Part shown: in pieces, positions 23,450 through 34,529 of the stretch
Position numbering within the stretch: the stretch's first letter is position 1
Layout: every line of letters starts with the position of its first letter
Assembly (NCBI GenBank): GCA_013398955.1
Contig: VWPU01009481.1
Location: forward strand, 62,001-126,000
Direction of reading: 5' to 3'
Source of the DNA: Callaeas wilsoni
Lineage: Eukaryota; Chordata; Aves; Passeriformes; Callaeidae
Length of the DNA stretch: 64,000 nt
The notes under the pieces: model-generated
The model's input: the letters and a program-made list of their open reading frames with translations, nothing else
Told to the model about the DNA's origin: nothing
Database searches by the model: none
Translations under genes and position numbers: made by a program

Positions 23450-23670
23450 TGCTTTTGTGGAATTAATCAACAATGTCTGCCTGCAATTACTGAGAGTAAT
23501 TTATTTCAAGAAATGCAAAGAAAGAGCATTTAGGATAAATATTTAAATTTCCTCTTCCAGCCCATCCTATTCTCAATCATTGTTTGTGTTCAATTCAGTC
23601 AGCTATGCATAAGCTGATGCTCGCTCTCTATGCTCTGGATATTTACATATTTTTTTCTCTACTGAATCTC
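23450..23670. promoter_or_regulatory. AT-rich regulatory-looking block with SOX- and POU-type sites
   Basis: Contains TTAATCAACAATG, with an AACAATG SOX-type core at 23469-23475, CAATTACTGAGAGTAATTT near 23485, and ATGCATAA at 23605-23612 (octamer-like). The octamer-like site sits inside a near-palindrome, AGCTATGCATAAGCT. SOX and POU sites together are typical of neural-progenitor enhancers in vertebrates. Their roughly 130-base separation is wider than a composite site. Confidence 0.3.
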
Positions 23671-24295
23671 TGATCCATAAGTCTTTCTTGGGTGGGGAAG
23701 GAATTATGTGAGTAAAATTCTGTCAGGGACTGAGTTCTGGGTGAGAATACATAGGGTCACCAGGACATGGAGAAACCCTTACAGACAGGTTTGGTGCTAC
23801 CAAATGCTTGTGTCTACCTGCCCCTTTTTGCTTTACTCCCCTTCTGCTTGGGATGGTGAAAGTAGTGGTACTGAGGACAAGAGAACAGTATGAGCAAAAA
23901 TGCAAGAAAGCTTGGTTCTGGAAGGCGTATGTGTGTCAAGTTGTATGGAGCACATAAAAAATTAGATTGGAGTTTGTTGTAAAAAAACCCACCAACTTGC
24001 AAAAGCTTTAGAGTTGTGGAAACTATTTTAAAATGTTTTGCTTTCCTTTTTTTTTTTAATAGGAAAATTACATAAATTGAGCTGTAGGAATAATCAAACA
24101 AACAAAAAAAATAAACTTCAAAGGCAGAGCTTCATGTCTTTCAAACTGAGAAGTCTGAAAAGATGAAGAAATGAGAATAAAGGATTAATTCTGATCTGTG
24201 ATTGTTCATGCATATGTCGGTCATGGGTTTCCCCCAGCTTCCTGTAGCAAAACATCTATAAACACAGTCTGGACAGGCCCCCTGCCTGACCTGTG
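23671..24295. other. Noncoding stretch with a poly-T run
   Basis: A run of 11 T at about 24047-24057 and an A7C3 word at 23981-23990 are the only distinctive items. No exon or transposon is recognisable. Confidence 0.55.
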
Positions 24296-24480
24296 CCGCC
24301 CCACCAGGGCTGCGCTTCCCACTTTGCTGAGCTCTAATTAGCTCCTGCCAACAGAGGTTTGAACTGGAGCGGGCTGGGGAGAGCAATATATAAACTTTAA
24401 AGGCAGCTCATCCACCACGTGCAATTTGTATTTTACACCTCATGAATTTTAACAGCTGAAGTTATAACTTCACTGTAACC
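24296..24480. promoter_or_regulatory. Block with CTAATTAG palindrome, TATATAAA and E-box
   Basis: CTAATTAG at 24334-24341 is a palindromic homeodomain site. TATATAAA at 24387-24394 is TATA-like. CACGTG at 24416-24421 is a canonical E-box. All three fall within 90 bases of unique sequence. A plus-strand start about 30 bases after the TATA-like word would fall at the E-box, so a promoter reading is weak and an enhancer reading is as likely. Confidence 0.3.
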
Positions 24481-27175
24481 CCCTGTGTGCCGGCACCTCT
24501 GCCTTGGCGGTCCGGGGACAGGGGCTGCGTCACAACTGCAGCTTGCCTGGCTCAGGGAGACTTTCCCTGCATCCCTGCCCTCCCTCGGCCAGCAGGGCCA
24601 GGCTGAAGGTGCAGCTTTCACTGCCTTCTCCCCCAGCTCCAGTGCTGCATCAGCCAACAGCAATTCCTTTTCTTTTCTACTTCTAAAAGAGCTCAGCCAC
24701 TTGTTCAAGCCCTTCCTTTCACGCTGAGTATTAGAGTAGTAAATGCCCTCCAGATACCACTAAGCAGCTGCTTAAAAAGAAAATAACAAACATAAAAACG
24801 CAGATGACTGCAGCACAGAGTTAAAAATCTCTGCACTGCTGGCAGGTTTTGCGGAAAGCCGTAGCTGGACGGGTACACGCTTGATCTTCTGCGACTGTCA
24901 TTTGTACTGTCATTAAAAGTCAATGTTGTGACTCTATAACAACACCTCGAAACACTTGGTGGAACCAGAAAGAAGTTAGTTTTTTACAACATGAAAACTG
25001 CACATGCAGGTGAGAGCTGGGACCTCTGCTCCCCAGTGGTGTTTCATTACGGCACTGAAACTATTAAACCAATTTCCTAGCGCTCGGGTGTGAGGTGCTT
25101 GTTGGATTTCCCCAGCTGAACAGACCAGCTCAGAAGCCTGCAATTCATTAAGCAAGTTATCAGGCAACAGCCTCCCCTGCTCTCTTTGGCATGCCTGCAA
25201 TCCCTAACTCACAGCTTGGATTTTTTCCAGTTTGGTATAGCAGGAGGGAGATTCAAAGTCCCTTTATTTGGGGTCATGATGCCCCAGCAGGTCGATTAGT
25301 TGAGTGTGAGTCTTTCTGCGAGTGGGGGCTGACTGTGCTGCCCTCAGTCCTGCGGATTCAGCCTCTTACCGAGCCCTCTGCAGCCACTGGGGACGGCTAT
25401 GAATGAATCAAGTCAGGTAGCGGCATAGCCGCCGCGGCCAGAGCTCTGCTGGGACCGTGTCCTGCGCTCCACGGCAGGGTTATCGGCCGAGCTGGCAGCA
25501 GTGGGGGCTGGCTGAGAGTGAGCTTAGCTGTCTGTCTGGAGGGCATGGTGCAGATGTACCCTGTGGTCAGCCAGCCTGATGTGTGCTGTCAGACCTAAGT
25601 AAGCTGTCAGCCCCTTAGCTAACACACGCGAGCTAACATCCTAAAGCAAGACAATGCTTTAAGACATCCTAAGGTCTTAAAGGCAGGACATCGTGTTCCA
25701 TAATGCAACCTAAACCAGCCAAATCTGCCTTAGGCTTGCACATCAACACTCCCTTTCAGGGGGCAGCAGCAAGGATATGTTCCCAACAGTCCTCTATGTC
25801 CTGGTTGCCACAGAGCTGTACTGGGCTGTTTTTAAATTTTCAGTCTGTACAGGTTTTCTGCTGAAGGGGCAGTCTGAAAAACTGCTGCTGAGGACCTGCT
25901 TTCCTTGGCTGTGATGTGGGGGACTCTCAGGAGCAATTGGTGGGCCAGGGATTCAGAGCCACTGCCTATGGAATGGGGAGGCACAGAGTTACCACACAGA
26001 GTGAAGGTGTCAGAGGAAAGTGGTACAACAGGTCAATTTTTACCATCTCTCATCAAACCTAGAACTGCCTGTGAAACTGGGCCCCATGCTGCCATCCTGG
26101 GGCCGCTACAAGTCCCTTGATGATTTTGCAGGAGGCTGTGCTGACTGCTTGTACATCCAGCTGCTGCCTGCTCTACCCATCATGAATGAGAAGCAGGAAA
26201 AATTGGCTTGTGCTGAGGTCTGTGTGGCTGCAGCTGGATGGCCACCGATGCTGAAGTTTGCCGGGCAGCCGCCAAGGCATGGCACTCTCCCAGGAGCATC
26301 CCTTCCAGGGAAAAATCTGGTGCTTTGGAAGCATTGCAGTCAGGCAGGGACAGACTCACCCTCCTTTTTGGCTCTTCTTTTGCCCTTTCTGGTGAGGTGA
26401 TGACAGGGGATGACAAAGGGGCTGCGGATGCTCGTCAGTGCCAGGCTGTGCTGTGCACTTAGGCTGGCGCTCAGTAGTGCGGGAAGGCCTTTTCTTCCAG
26501 GCCTTTGCATTTGCAATGTGAATTTAATCCCGTGAGCTAAAGATAGCTCTGGCTCGCCTATTGTTCCTCCAGCTGGCAACAGCTTTATTTCTTTGATGCT
26601 TTCAGTTCTTGGTCGTTTCCAAGGAACTGACAGACGCTTTTAACACAGAGCCCGTCTCAGCACTGTGTCACGCTGGTCACCGTGTTCACTCTCCTGGCCC
26701 TCCCTTAGGTGGTCACCTTCCCACTGTCAAGGTCTCCTGCAGACACTGCAGGTCTCCCTCTTGCTGGCACGGGCTGACTTCAGGGCTGCTTCCCAGTGGC
26801 CTCTCCAGGAGCAAGAGTCATCCTCGGGAGCAGACCTTTCATCAAAGTCTTGCTCAGATCTCTGTTAATTAGTCTTACTACTATTACTCCATCGGAAGAA
26901 GTAAGTGATGTGATCCTTTCCTATATTGTTGGTGGCTGTTTGGGTTCATCCATGTACCTCTCTAACCCATCTTTATTGTGTATCTCTCTGGTAAGAATTC
27001 AGCCATCATGTTTTTTGGGAGCTTTCTGTGCCACATCAGCCAAAGAAATGCATGCTCTGCAAGGTCACTGAATGTATGTTTGTTTTTCAAGTAGTTGGAA
27101 CAATCATTTGAAGTAGATTAATATTGGCAAGCTCTTATCTTTGTTTAGGTTTGTATGTGGTATATGTGCATCACG
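24481..27175. other. Noncoding stretch with a small CpG patch
   Basis: Mixed sequence without recognised transposons. A short CpG-rich patch lies at about 25385-25495 (GCCGCCGCGGCC near 25429). Open frames up to 126 codons (26020-26400) have no recognisable content. Confidence 0.55.
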
Positions 27176-27190
27176 TATATATATATATAT
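27176..27190. repeat. (TA)n microsatellite
   Basis: About seven TA units, within a wider run of alternating purine and pyrimidine words (GTATATGTGCATCACG before it, CATATGTGTCATGC after it). Confidence 0.8.
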
Positions 27191-27454
27191 CATATGTGTC
27201 ATGCATAATATGCTGTGCATGTGATTTGGTATCTTCTAATCTCAGGGACAAAAATGGGGTGCCTTCCCAAAAACTGAATTTGGGATTGTTCCATGCTAAT
27301 TCGTGTTGTTAATTAGCTATAGCAGGCAGCCAATGAAGCAACGCAAATGATTTCAGGTTCCTTAGGAAATGCGCCAATAGGAATGCAAATACTGGTTTAG
27401 ATGTGGAATTTTCACAGCGCCTCTTGGTGAAACTCATTCATTAAATTTAATAAA

Positions 27455-27850
27455 CGTGCCGTGGTTGCAGGCTGCTGATCAACACTTCGCGACCTGGAAG
27501 AGGGAGAGCGCTGGATCGGTAAATCCCTCCCTGGGCATGATCGGCAGCTCCCATCCCACTGGCAGGAAGGGTGGGAGAGCCCTGCCTGGCCGCGGGCAGC
27601 CTCGCATCCCCGCAAGCCGCAGCGGTGATTTCCCGGCTCCGTCAGGAAGCGTTGCTGGTTCGCACCGCTGGCACGCTGCCGGAAGGGTTGCCGGCTGTCG
27701 GGAGGCACGGAGCCACAAGGAGCTGCACGGGACATGAATGCAAAAGACATTCAACAGGGACACTTCCTTTCCCGCAGCAGAAAAAGCCGTTCCTACGAGG
27801 AGGCGATATTGCAAAAATCAAACACAGCGCAAGGCGAGATCTGCTTCTGG
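27455..27850. promoter_or_regulatory. CpG-dense block, candidate CpG island
   Basis: By eye about 27 CpGs occur in the first 280 bases (to about 27735), well above the local background, and scattered CpGs continue to 27850. Frames are open in several registers on both strands across the block, as high G+C predicts, and no protein family is recognisable. No TATA box is seen. Together with the plain DNA around it, this is the clearest CpG block of the middle of the window. Confidence 0.4.
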
Positions 27851-28639
27851 GTTCCCAGGCAAACTAAAGGAAGTATGTGGGGCAGGGAAACTAACGGGAA
27901 TAACTGCAGCCTTTTCCCCCTTTTCTGGAGATTGTCCTAATGCCACAGAAGTCTGTATGTGAGAACATGACATCAATACTGCATTTAAATATTTCTCTGC
28001 CCTCCGTCCTGCCCCAGTTCCTGGTTTGGGGCAGAATGGGGATTTCAAATAAAAGCACTCTGCAGCAGAACACAAACTGTTTGGAAAACTGGCCATGAAG
28101 GATTGCAGACACTTCAGCTGAGTGGAAAGAGGAGATGAAAAGTTTTCCAGGAGTGGTCTTAGGGATGGACAGACTCTGAAAACATCGGTTATTCACTTAA
28201 GCACATATGTTTTGGGCTTTGAACATCTTACAGTGATACAACTGGGAGTCAGATCTCCCCATGCAGACTCTAGGACTTCTTCCCACACAGATGATTGGGT
28301 GCTCTTCTCCAAGTTTGAGGAGTGTCAGACTGAGAGGAGCTGTATTTTGTCCCTGAAGTCAAAGGAAGCAGACGCAGGAAGTCTTGATTTCCTTGATAAA
28401 GTTGTCAGTGAATGGTTATCCACATCAGATACAATCTGAGTATTCCCAGGGTGCTCCAAGAAATGTGTGTACCTGGGTTCACTGCTGGGCTGAATCCGTG
28501 CTTGACCTCTGCAAGTACATCCACCTGGTACCTCTTCAAAGAAAAACACGACGTTGAAGTAAATTTTGATCATTGGTACTACATGTGGGACCTGAAGCCC
28601 TCCTGTAAGAGGATTTTGATGCTCTGATTTAAGGGATGA

Positions 28640-28645
28640 AATAAA
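28640..28645 (+). terminator. AATAAA poly(A) signal candidate
   Basis: AATAAA followed within 10 bases by TGTTTGTG and about 25 bases later by CGTGTTTT, a GT-rich context typical of a vertebrate cleavage site. It could end a plus-strand transcript coming from the CpG block at 27455. Isolated AATAAA hexamers are common, so RNA evidence would be needed. Confidence 0.25.
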
Positions 28646-29217
28646 ACTGTTTGTGAAGGCAAAGTTTGCCCCCGTGTTTTAGGCAAAGCAACACTGATGA
28701 TTTTAATTGCATGTCCCCTTGGGGGAAGCAATGACAGCAGCTCCATTGATTGGACTTCAGTCTGTGGTCAGTAGCAAGCACAAAAACTTAAGAGGAAAAG
28801 GACATGTCTGACAGAAAGAAAAATTAGGGTTTTCTCCCTGTTGGGAGCCTTGTGGAAGACATTTATTAGTGACATTGAGCAAGCCATGTCTGCGCTACAG
28901 GGGCCTGTACTGGACAGGCTGCAGACCCGTGTACACAGCAATATGAGGGAACATGCTGAGATGCCCCGTGCTGTTGGTGTTGTGCTCTGGGGGACATCCT
29001 TAAGGAGTGAACCTCCCCACCTGTCAGAAAAAGATACATGATTTTGTTTGTCACAGGAGATTGAAGGCACTATGGTACAGGAGGGAGACCCGAACCCTCA
29101 ATGATGATAGCTGTGGCAATTCATCTGGAGGCCGTCTAATGCAGCTCATAAATTAGATTCCAGCATCTGAAGGGACAGAAGAATTACTTTACATTCCTCT
29201 TCTTACTTTATGTTATT

Positions 29218-29223
29218 AATAAA
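29218..29223 (+). terminator. AATAAA poly(A) signal candidate
   Basis: AATAAA in an AT-rich run, followed by ATTACACTACC and then a GT-rich CTCGTGTGCC about 25-35 bases downstream. Signal, spacing and downstream element fit a plus-strand 3' end. No matching coding sequence is visible upstream, so a noncoding transcript or an old retroelement end are alternatives. Confidence 0.25.
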
Positions 29224-30719
29224 GCAATTTTATTATTACACTACCTGCTCGTGTGCCTTCCTTATTGACATCCAGAGAGACCCCTGCACCTCCCTGTGCA
29301 GAATGCCCTCTGATGCCCCTTGAAGTCCCGCAGAGGGGCTGATTCATGAGGAGCTGGTCCAGGGTCTTTCAGTGTGAAGAAGACTGGGGTTTGCTCATTC
29401 TGTGGAGAGGAGCTCAGCCCAGGGAGCACAGCAGGCAGAGTGCAGGCAGCTCACTGCTACTTCTTGTGCGTGTGACAGGAGCCAGGGTGAGAGGCCACAA
29501 CAGCGTACAGAGGCTGGACAGCTGGATCCAGGCAAGGGGGCCGCTAATTCAACCTTCCCACCTATGAGGAGAAACAGCTGCTGCTGCCACTGCAGACAGA
29601 GCACACAGCAGAGCCATGGTGTTGGCTTCCCAGTCTGGGTGATCCTCCCCCTCCTGGGCTGCTGCCTGCCAGGATGAGTCACGCTTGCTGCTGGAGCCGG
29701 GGCTTGGTCCCATGCCAGGAACGCACTCCGGAGGGAGACCGCAGAGAAATACAGAATAATTTGCAAATCCATAAAAAAACCCCATCCCTTCCCAGCGCGG
29801 GTCTCTCGGCAGGTGCCAGAGCGTGTTTGTAGCAGGTGTCACCTGCCTGTGTGTGCTCCTGGGGGACAGGCCCCTGTGCCAGGTGACCTGGCAGGTCTGT
29901 GGTGTGCAGGGAGTGGGCTGGGAGTGCCGGAGCACGTTGATGCCAGGGGCTGCCTGTGCACGGGGTGGGGCTGCTCCCACCACAGGACCTGGTGAGCCAT
30001 TAGCCAGGGCACGTGTGGTGACGCCGTGCCGCAAGTGGAGAGGAACCCCACTAGCCATAAAATGGCATGGAAGACCCCCAGGAGTCTTGTAGAACAGAAT
30101 AGTGGAGTGTAATGAATAGTCAGACATATGGTAAAAATGAATTAATGTCGAGTTGCCATCCACTCTGCCATTTTTTGCTTTCAGTTTCCCCGCTGTGCCT
30201 GTCTCCTGGCATCACTGAATCTTGATTCAGGGAGAGGCAGCCAAGTAGCTTCCTGTGAAGCCAACATCACATCCTAAGTTGGCCAACAATTTGGTAGTGC
30301 TTTCTCCTGGCTCCATCTGGCTGGGACTCTCTTGCCTGGCCTGGTGGAGAGTGACCAGAGGCATGGGTCTGTGTCTCCTCCCCTCTGGCAGGGAGCCACC
30401 TGCCCTCGGGAGATGCCAGCTAATGGTGAGCACAAGTGCCTTCAAGCGGAAGCTTCCGTGAGCACATCAAAACAAGTCCTGAATCTCAGGTCTCACAGCT
30501 GCAGAAGCAGAGGCCCCTATCCAGGACTGCAGGAGATCACCTGGTGCTCCTGGAGAGCTCTGTGACTGGGGTGCAATGGCTTGTCTGCTGTCTGGGGGAT
30601 GCCGGCTGTTTCAGCAGTGTCCTGACAGAGTAAAGAGGAAAGGTCTAGCCTGGTGGAGCAAACTGGAAGGAATGACTTTTGAGAGCCTGATGCATTGCTA
30701 CAGGCAGCACCAGTGCAGA

Positions 30720-30770
30720 TGCGTGTGTGTTTGTCTGAGTGCACCTGCTTGTGTGAGTGCACATGTGCAT
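30720..30770. repeat. TG-rich alternating tract
   Basis: Degenerate TG/CA-rich sequence (GCGTGTGTGT, then GTGTGAGTGCACATGTGCAT). Alternating purine-pyrimidine DNA can adopt Z-DNA. A similar tract lies at 31184-31219. Confidence 0.55.
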
Positions 30771-31183
30771 ACCTTGAATAATCCTAATTTTCCCACCAAG
30801 AAGTAAAAGACCATGCACCATAAGTCAGTTTACGCCCTGTAAGGACATGTTAAAAAACTTGCATAGTCCAAGAACTGAACCAGAAAAGGGCAGGAATATT
30901 ATATCCACCCTCTGCCTTCCTGCTGCAGCGTTTTCATCCACAAGCATCTCTTCTTGTGCTGCACACAGCACAGATGGGCTTTCTCCAAAACGAGTGTGCT
31001 GCTTCTTTGCCCTTGGAACTGCTGCTATGTCTCAATTTTAACAGGCCTCCAAGGGTAAAACAGAGGAGCAGCAGCACAGCTGTGGGGCTGTGCTCTCTGC
31101 CGGGATACACGGGGAGCCTGCCTGCCTGCGGGTGCAGCTGGAGGAGCGGTTCGATGGCAGCAGCGCAGGCTGAGGCAGGCGTT

Positions 31184-31219
31184 TGCATGTGTGTGTGAAT
31201 GCACGTGTGCATCCGTGCT
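31184..31219. repeat. TG-rich alternating tract
   Basis: CATGTGTGTGTGAATGCACG followed by TGTGCATCCGTGC. It shares the GTGNNTGCACNTGTGCAT pattern with the tract 450 bases upstream, so the two may be related copies or independent simple-sequence growth. Confidence 0.55.
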
Positions 31220-31549
31220 ACAGGATATGGAAATGCTTGTGCTAAAAGAATGAAAGAGGAGCTCCAGCCTGGAGACACGTATTTGGCTGCAGATACACCT
31301 CTTCTTGCTCCTGGGTATGTCCAGACTGGAGTGGGGAGTGTCGCACCCGCTTCCCTCACCACTGCACCCGCAGCCCCTTGCAGTGCCTGGGAGGCTGTGC
31401 GGTTTTAATCAAGGCTCCTTGCTGAAAGCAAGCTTCCTCTTCTTCAGGAAGAAATCCTCGCTGACTTAAAAACAGCTGTCACGGTACAGATCCTATTCTT
31501 GGATTTCTTGGAAAAAAGGGAGTGCTTGTAGGGGCTAAAGGGCAGGAGA

Positions 31550-31734
31550 CATAGGTCGGGTACTTGTGCTCTGCTGCTGGCTCAGCCGCTGAATTCTCAC
31601 GTGATGGGAGGCAAGTCACTTATTTTTTATATTATATAGGACGAGGGGAGAGGTAGGAAGAGAAGAGGACAGTGCTATTAAGCAACCTTTGTGAAGCGAT
31701 TTAAAATCCACAGTGGAAAAAGCCATAAATGTCA
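31550..31734 (+). mobile_element. Ancient MIR/CORE-SINE-like element
   Basis: The order of recognisable SINE text matches amniote MIR-type elements. A GTGCTCTGCTGCTGGCTCAG stretch (31566-31585) corresponds to the 'cccggctctgccact' region. GGCAAGTCACTTA (31610-31622) is the hallmark 'ggcaagtcactta' of the core. CTTTGTGAAGCGATTT (31687-31702), followed by AAATCCACAG and a final ATAAATGTCA, matches the 'tttgtaaagcgctttgagatcc...tataaatg' tail. Old, diverged and slightly gapped. It is noncoding. Some such SINEs have been recruited as enhancers, and this copy lies 365 bases before a regulatory-looking block. Confidence 0.6.
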
Positions 31735-31974
31735 CATCACATTCATTACTGAGCAGCAGCGGCTGTGGCCGTGGCTCGCAGCGAGTCGCTGCGGCCGGGC
31801 CAGCCTTGGCAGGCTGCTCCCCTGCTGCCAGGATCTGTCCCTCCCACTGCCGCCTCCCAAAGTAATTTTTATTATCCAGCAATCACCTGTGACCCTGAGA
31901 TATTTTTAATGCCTGCATTTTTAGTGCTGCTGTTCTGCGGGTGCGGGGCTGTTCAGCCAGGCAGTGTGACCCTC

Positions 31975-32042
31975 CTGCCGCTGCTGCTGCTGCTGCCGCT
32001 GCCGCTGCCGCTGCCGCTGCCTCCTCCTCCTCCTCCTCCTCC
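31975..32042. repeat. CTG/CCG then CTC triplet repeat tract
   Basis: Five or more CTG units, then alternating CCG-CTG units, then about seven CTC units. Read as protein it gives leucine and proline runs on the plus strand (inside the open frame 31765-32172) and glutamate and alanine runs on the minus strand (31883-32131). Length-variable triplet tracts keep every frame open, so this is not evidence for a gene. GC-rich triplet tracts of this kind often lie in 5' exons or CpG islands. Confidence 0.8.
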
Positions 32043-32099
32043 CTTGGGCGCCTGGGCTCCTTCCCTTGCGCAGGCAGCCTGCTCCCGCCGCCCACAGCG

Positions 32100-32180
32100 G
32101 AGATCAGACGCAGCGGCAGCTGGGGAAACAATTGGGTGCCAAATTAGAGCGGCTCTTCAAGTAATTGACTGATGGAGCCG
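32100..32180. promoter_or_regulatory. Short regulatory-looking block next to the A-rich run
   Basis: About 80 bases of unique sequence with GAAACAATTGGGTGCC, CCAAATTAGAGC and CAAGTAATTGACTGATGG. These are homeodomain-like cores (ATTAG, TAATTG) next to a SOX-like ACAAT. The block sits between the triplet tract and the A-rich run. Confidence 0.25.
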
Positions 32181-32192
32181 CGCTCCTACTTT

Positions 32193-32269
32193 AAAAAAAA
32201 AAAAAAATAAAAAAAAAAAAAACAAAAAAAAAAAAAAAAAAAGAAAGGAAAAAAAAAGAAAAGTAAAAG
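32193..32269. repeat. Long A-rich run
   Basis: About 77 bases that are almost all A, with single T, C and G interruptions and an AAAGAAAGG-type end. On the plus strand it could be the poly(A) tail of a retroposed copy, but the 200 bases upstream show no recognisable mRNA or LINE 3' end and I see no target-site duplication. It is more likely expanded simple sequence. Confidence 0.85.
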
Positions 32270-34520
32270 CCCCAGTTTCGCAGTATGAGTCACCGGGGCG
32301 ACTGTGCTCTGAGCTGTTTAAAAGTCAGACCATGGTGGAGGTCAGGGGATGGAGCTGTTTTGCTCCGTGCTGCCCGAGGCTGGCCCCTCTCCTGGGATAA
32401 GCCCAGGGTTTTCCCGGCCATGCTGGGGCAGAGCTGCGAGATGCTCGAGTAATGCAACCCAGCCGCATGAAACTCATCTCCCCTCCGCCCATGTGCTCAG
32501 CCCGGCGCTCCCCCGGGCTCGGGGTGAGACCCCCGACAGCTGCAGACACTCTCGGCTGCGGACACACCGACAGCTACAAGAGAGCTCCTGAAAGGATGTT
32601 TCAGTCAAGCAGTCAGGAGGGAGAATTTCATCCAGACCTGGGCTAACCTTGCATCCTCTCCTGCTCCGTGTAGTGGGAGCAGCCAGAGCGCTGCGGGCTC
32701 CAACTAATATCGTGAGTCCTGCCAGCACCTGAACGACAGCACTGGCTGGGGAGCAGTGCTGAGCCCTTCCAGACATGGGGAACAGTAAATCTGACCTTAA
32801 TTGCTCTTAAAAGACCATGCAGATGAGTATTCCCCCTTGCTTTCCCTCCACAGTTAAGATTTTAACAGCTTTCTTGCAAGAAGTAAGGCTAGAGAAGCCA
32901 AGGAGCAGCAAGTTTCACATTATCAGGACTCCGGGAACTGGGGCTGCGACAAAACCTCCTGATATCCCAAGACACACGAGATACAGAGATTATCTTTGTA
33001 GCTCATGCAGCACTGTGTGGGCAGTCGAAACCAGCAATGACACTCTCACTCATCCTCTTTCCCACACTTTCAAGTGGAAAAGAGAAAGATTTCTGCATGT
33101 TGCAGGTATTGTCATTATTGTAAGTTAACTGGGCAATTATGGAAAAATGTAAGCAAGAAAATCTACTTCAGGGAACTGGCCAAAACCCTCCTTGACTGTC
33201 AAAGCGGTGACTCTGAGTGTGTGACTTGTTTAAGGGGTAAGGATGTCCTTCATCGTGTTGTGCCTTGGCTCCCAGCTCTACTCCCAAAGGGGTGAGAAGT
33301 GCCAGGTTCAAAACAGGCTGGTCTTTCCACACTCCTTGGTATCAGTCTTTTCCTCTGGAGCAAAATACAGAGCAAAAACTCTGCCTAGGTTTTCCATACA
33401 AAACTCAGGAGGGGTTTGCAGCATCCGGAAGCTGGGCTGCAGACAAACCAGGCTATAAGATTGTGACTATGGCCAGCACGCCTTCGTGGGCTGTTCCCAG
33501 ACGTTGCCTGCTCTTTGCCTTCCTTTTTCCTCACCCTGCGCTCTGTCGGAGCAGTGTGCCCTCACCTTGCTTTTCCCAAAGCCCTTTGCAGCTTGAAGTG
33601 TTTTGGTTTAGGCTTTTTTTTTTTTCGCCTGTCAGAGCAAGCCAGATAACGTGGGCTGCAAAGCCAAGCGTTCTTTGAATGCTCCTTTCCTCATCGCTGA
33701 TGTCTAGCCCATATCTATTTTTCATGGAAGGTTGTGTTGATGGTGCAAAGGCCCCTCCTTGCCTTTCCTCAGGTCTGATTGTTTTCTCCAGCTTTGCATA
33801 CAAGGGGGTTAATAAGAAGCCGATAATTCCCCCCCAGCCAGTGTGGAAACCTGATCAGGAGCCAGCAGTGAGAGGGAGGTGAGGCAGGGATTAGTCCTTT
33901 GCAGGGGCAGGGCGGAGGGAGCGCGGCTTCCTGGTCCCATTCTTAGCACGGAGGAGGATTTGGGTCGTTCCCTGCGTAGTTCCAGTGCGGACCCCCCAGC
34001 AAAGGAATGTGCATCCTTGGCTGTTCAGAAAGAGGTTATGGCACATCTCTGGGACTCCTCCACATTTGGCCGGTGAAGAGACTGTACAGTCTCATGGGGT
34101 TGGGTTGTGGGGTGGGGGTGACTGATTTTGCCTGTGCGCCAGCTCCACCAGATGTCTGCCCTCTGTTGCTGTGTGGATGGGGAGAGTGTCTGCGTGTGTC
34201 TATGTGAGAGAACAGAGCGCTGGCTCATGCTGTTTCCTCCCTTCCCTTGGGGCTTGACTGGGTCCCATTTTTTTCTCTCCTGCGCTCTAATAATAATAAT
34301 AAAAAAAGTGGCTCAGCCAATTCTCTTGAACCTGAACGCAAAAGGAAGGAGACGGGGAGTGAAAAATGTGAAATCAAATAGGATTTTTTTCCCAACTAGC
34401 CGCAGTCACCAGGGAGTGGGGCTGGGAACACTGTGGCCGTCTCCAGCAGCAGGTTGGGGGGCAATAGTTACTCATGCTGGAACCAGGAGCAGGAGTGCTG
34501 CTCTCCCCATCTGAGGGAGC
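32270..34520. other. Noncoding stretch with mild CpG enrichment at its start
   Basis: CpGs are moderately frequent between about 32360 and 32600. A T13 tract followed by CGCCTGTCAG near 33617-33640 looks like a splice acceptor, but no donor-bounded or recognisable exon follows. Open frames up to 137 codons carry no known motif. Confidence 0.5.
34288..34307. repeat. (TAA)n microsatellite ending in an A-run
   Basis: Four TAA units followed directly by eight A. Confidence 0.8.
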
Positions 34521-34529
34521 TTGTTACTG

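Larger units (their letters stand above)
27851..31549. other. Noncoding stretch with two poly(A)-signal contexts
   Basis: Apart from the two poly(A)-like sites and two TG-rich tracts listed separately, I see no exon, transposon or regulatory cluster. The 204-codon minus frame at 29549-30163 overlaps plus-strand frames and has no recognisable motif. Confidence 0.5.

Noticed and set aside
29150..29260. Possible solo LTR around the AATAAA at 29218
   Set aside because: The poly(A) signal and GT-rich word recall an LTR R/U5 region, but I find no TG...CA ends, paired LTR, primer-binding site or target duplication.
31765..32172. 135-codon frame with signal-peptide-like hydrophobic and poly-Leu/poly-Pro segment
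   Set aside because: The homopolymer part is the CTG/CCG/CTC triplet tract. The minus strand is open too, giving poly-Glu/poly-Ala. Nothing outside the tract is recognisable.
32193..32269. A-rich run considered as the tail of a processed pseudogene
   Set aside because: No mRNA-like or LINE-like sequence recognisable upstream, and no target-site duplication seen.
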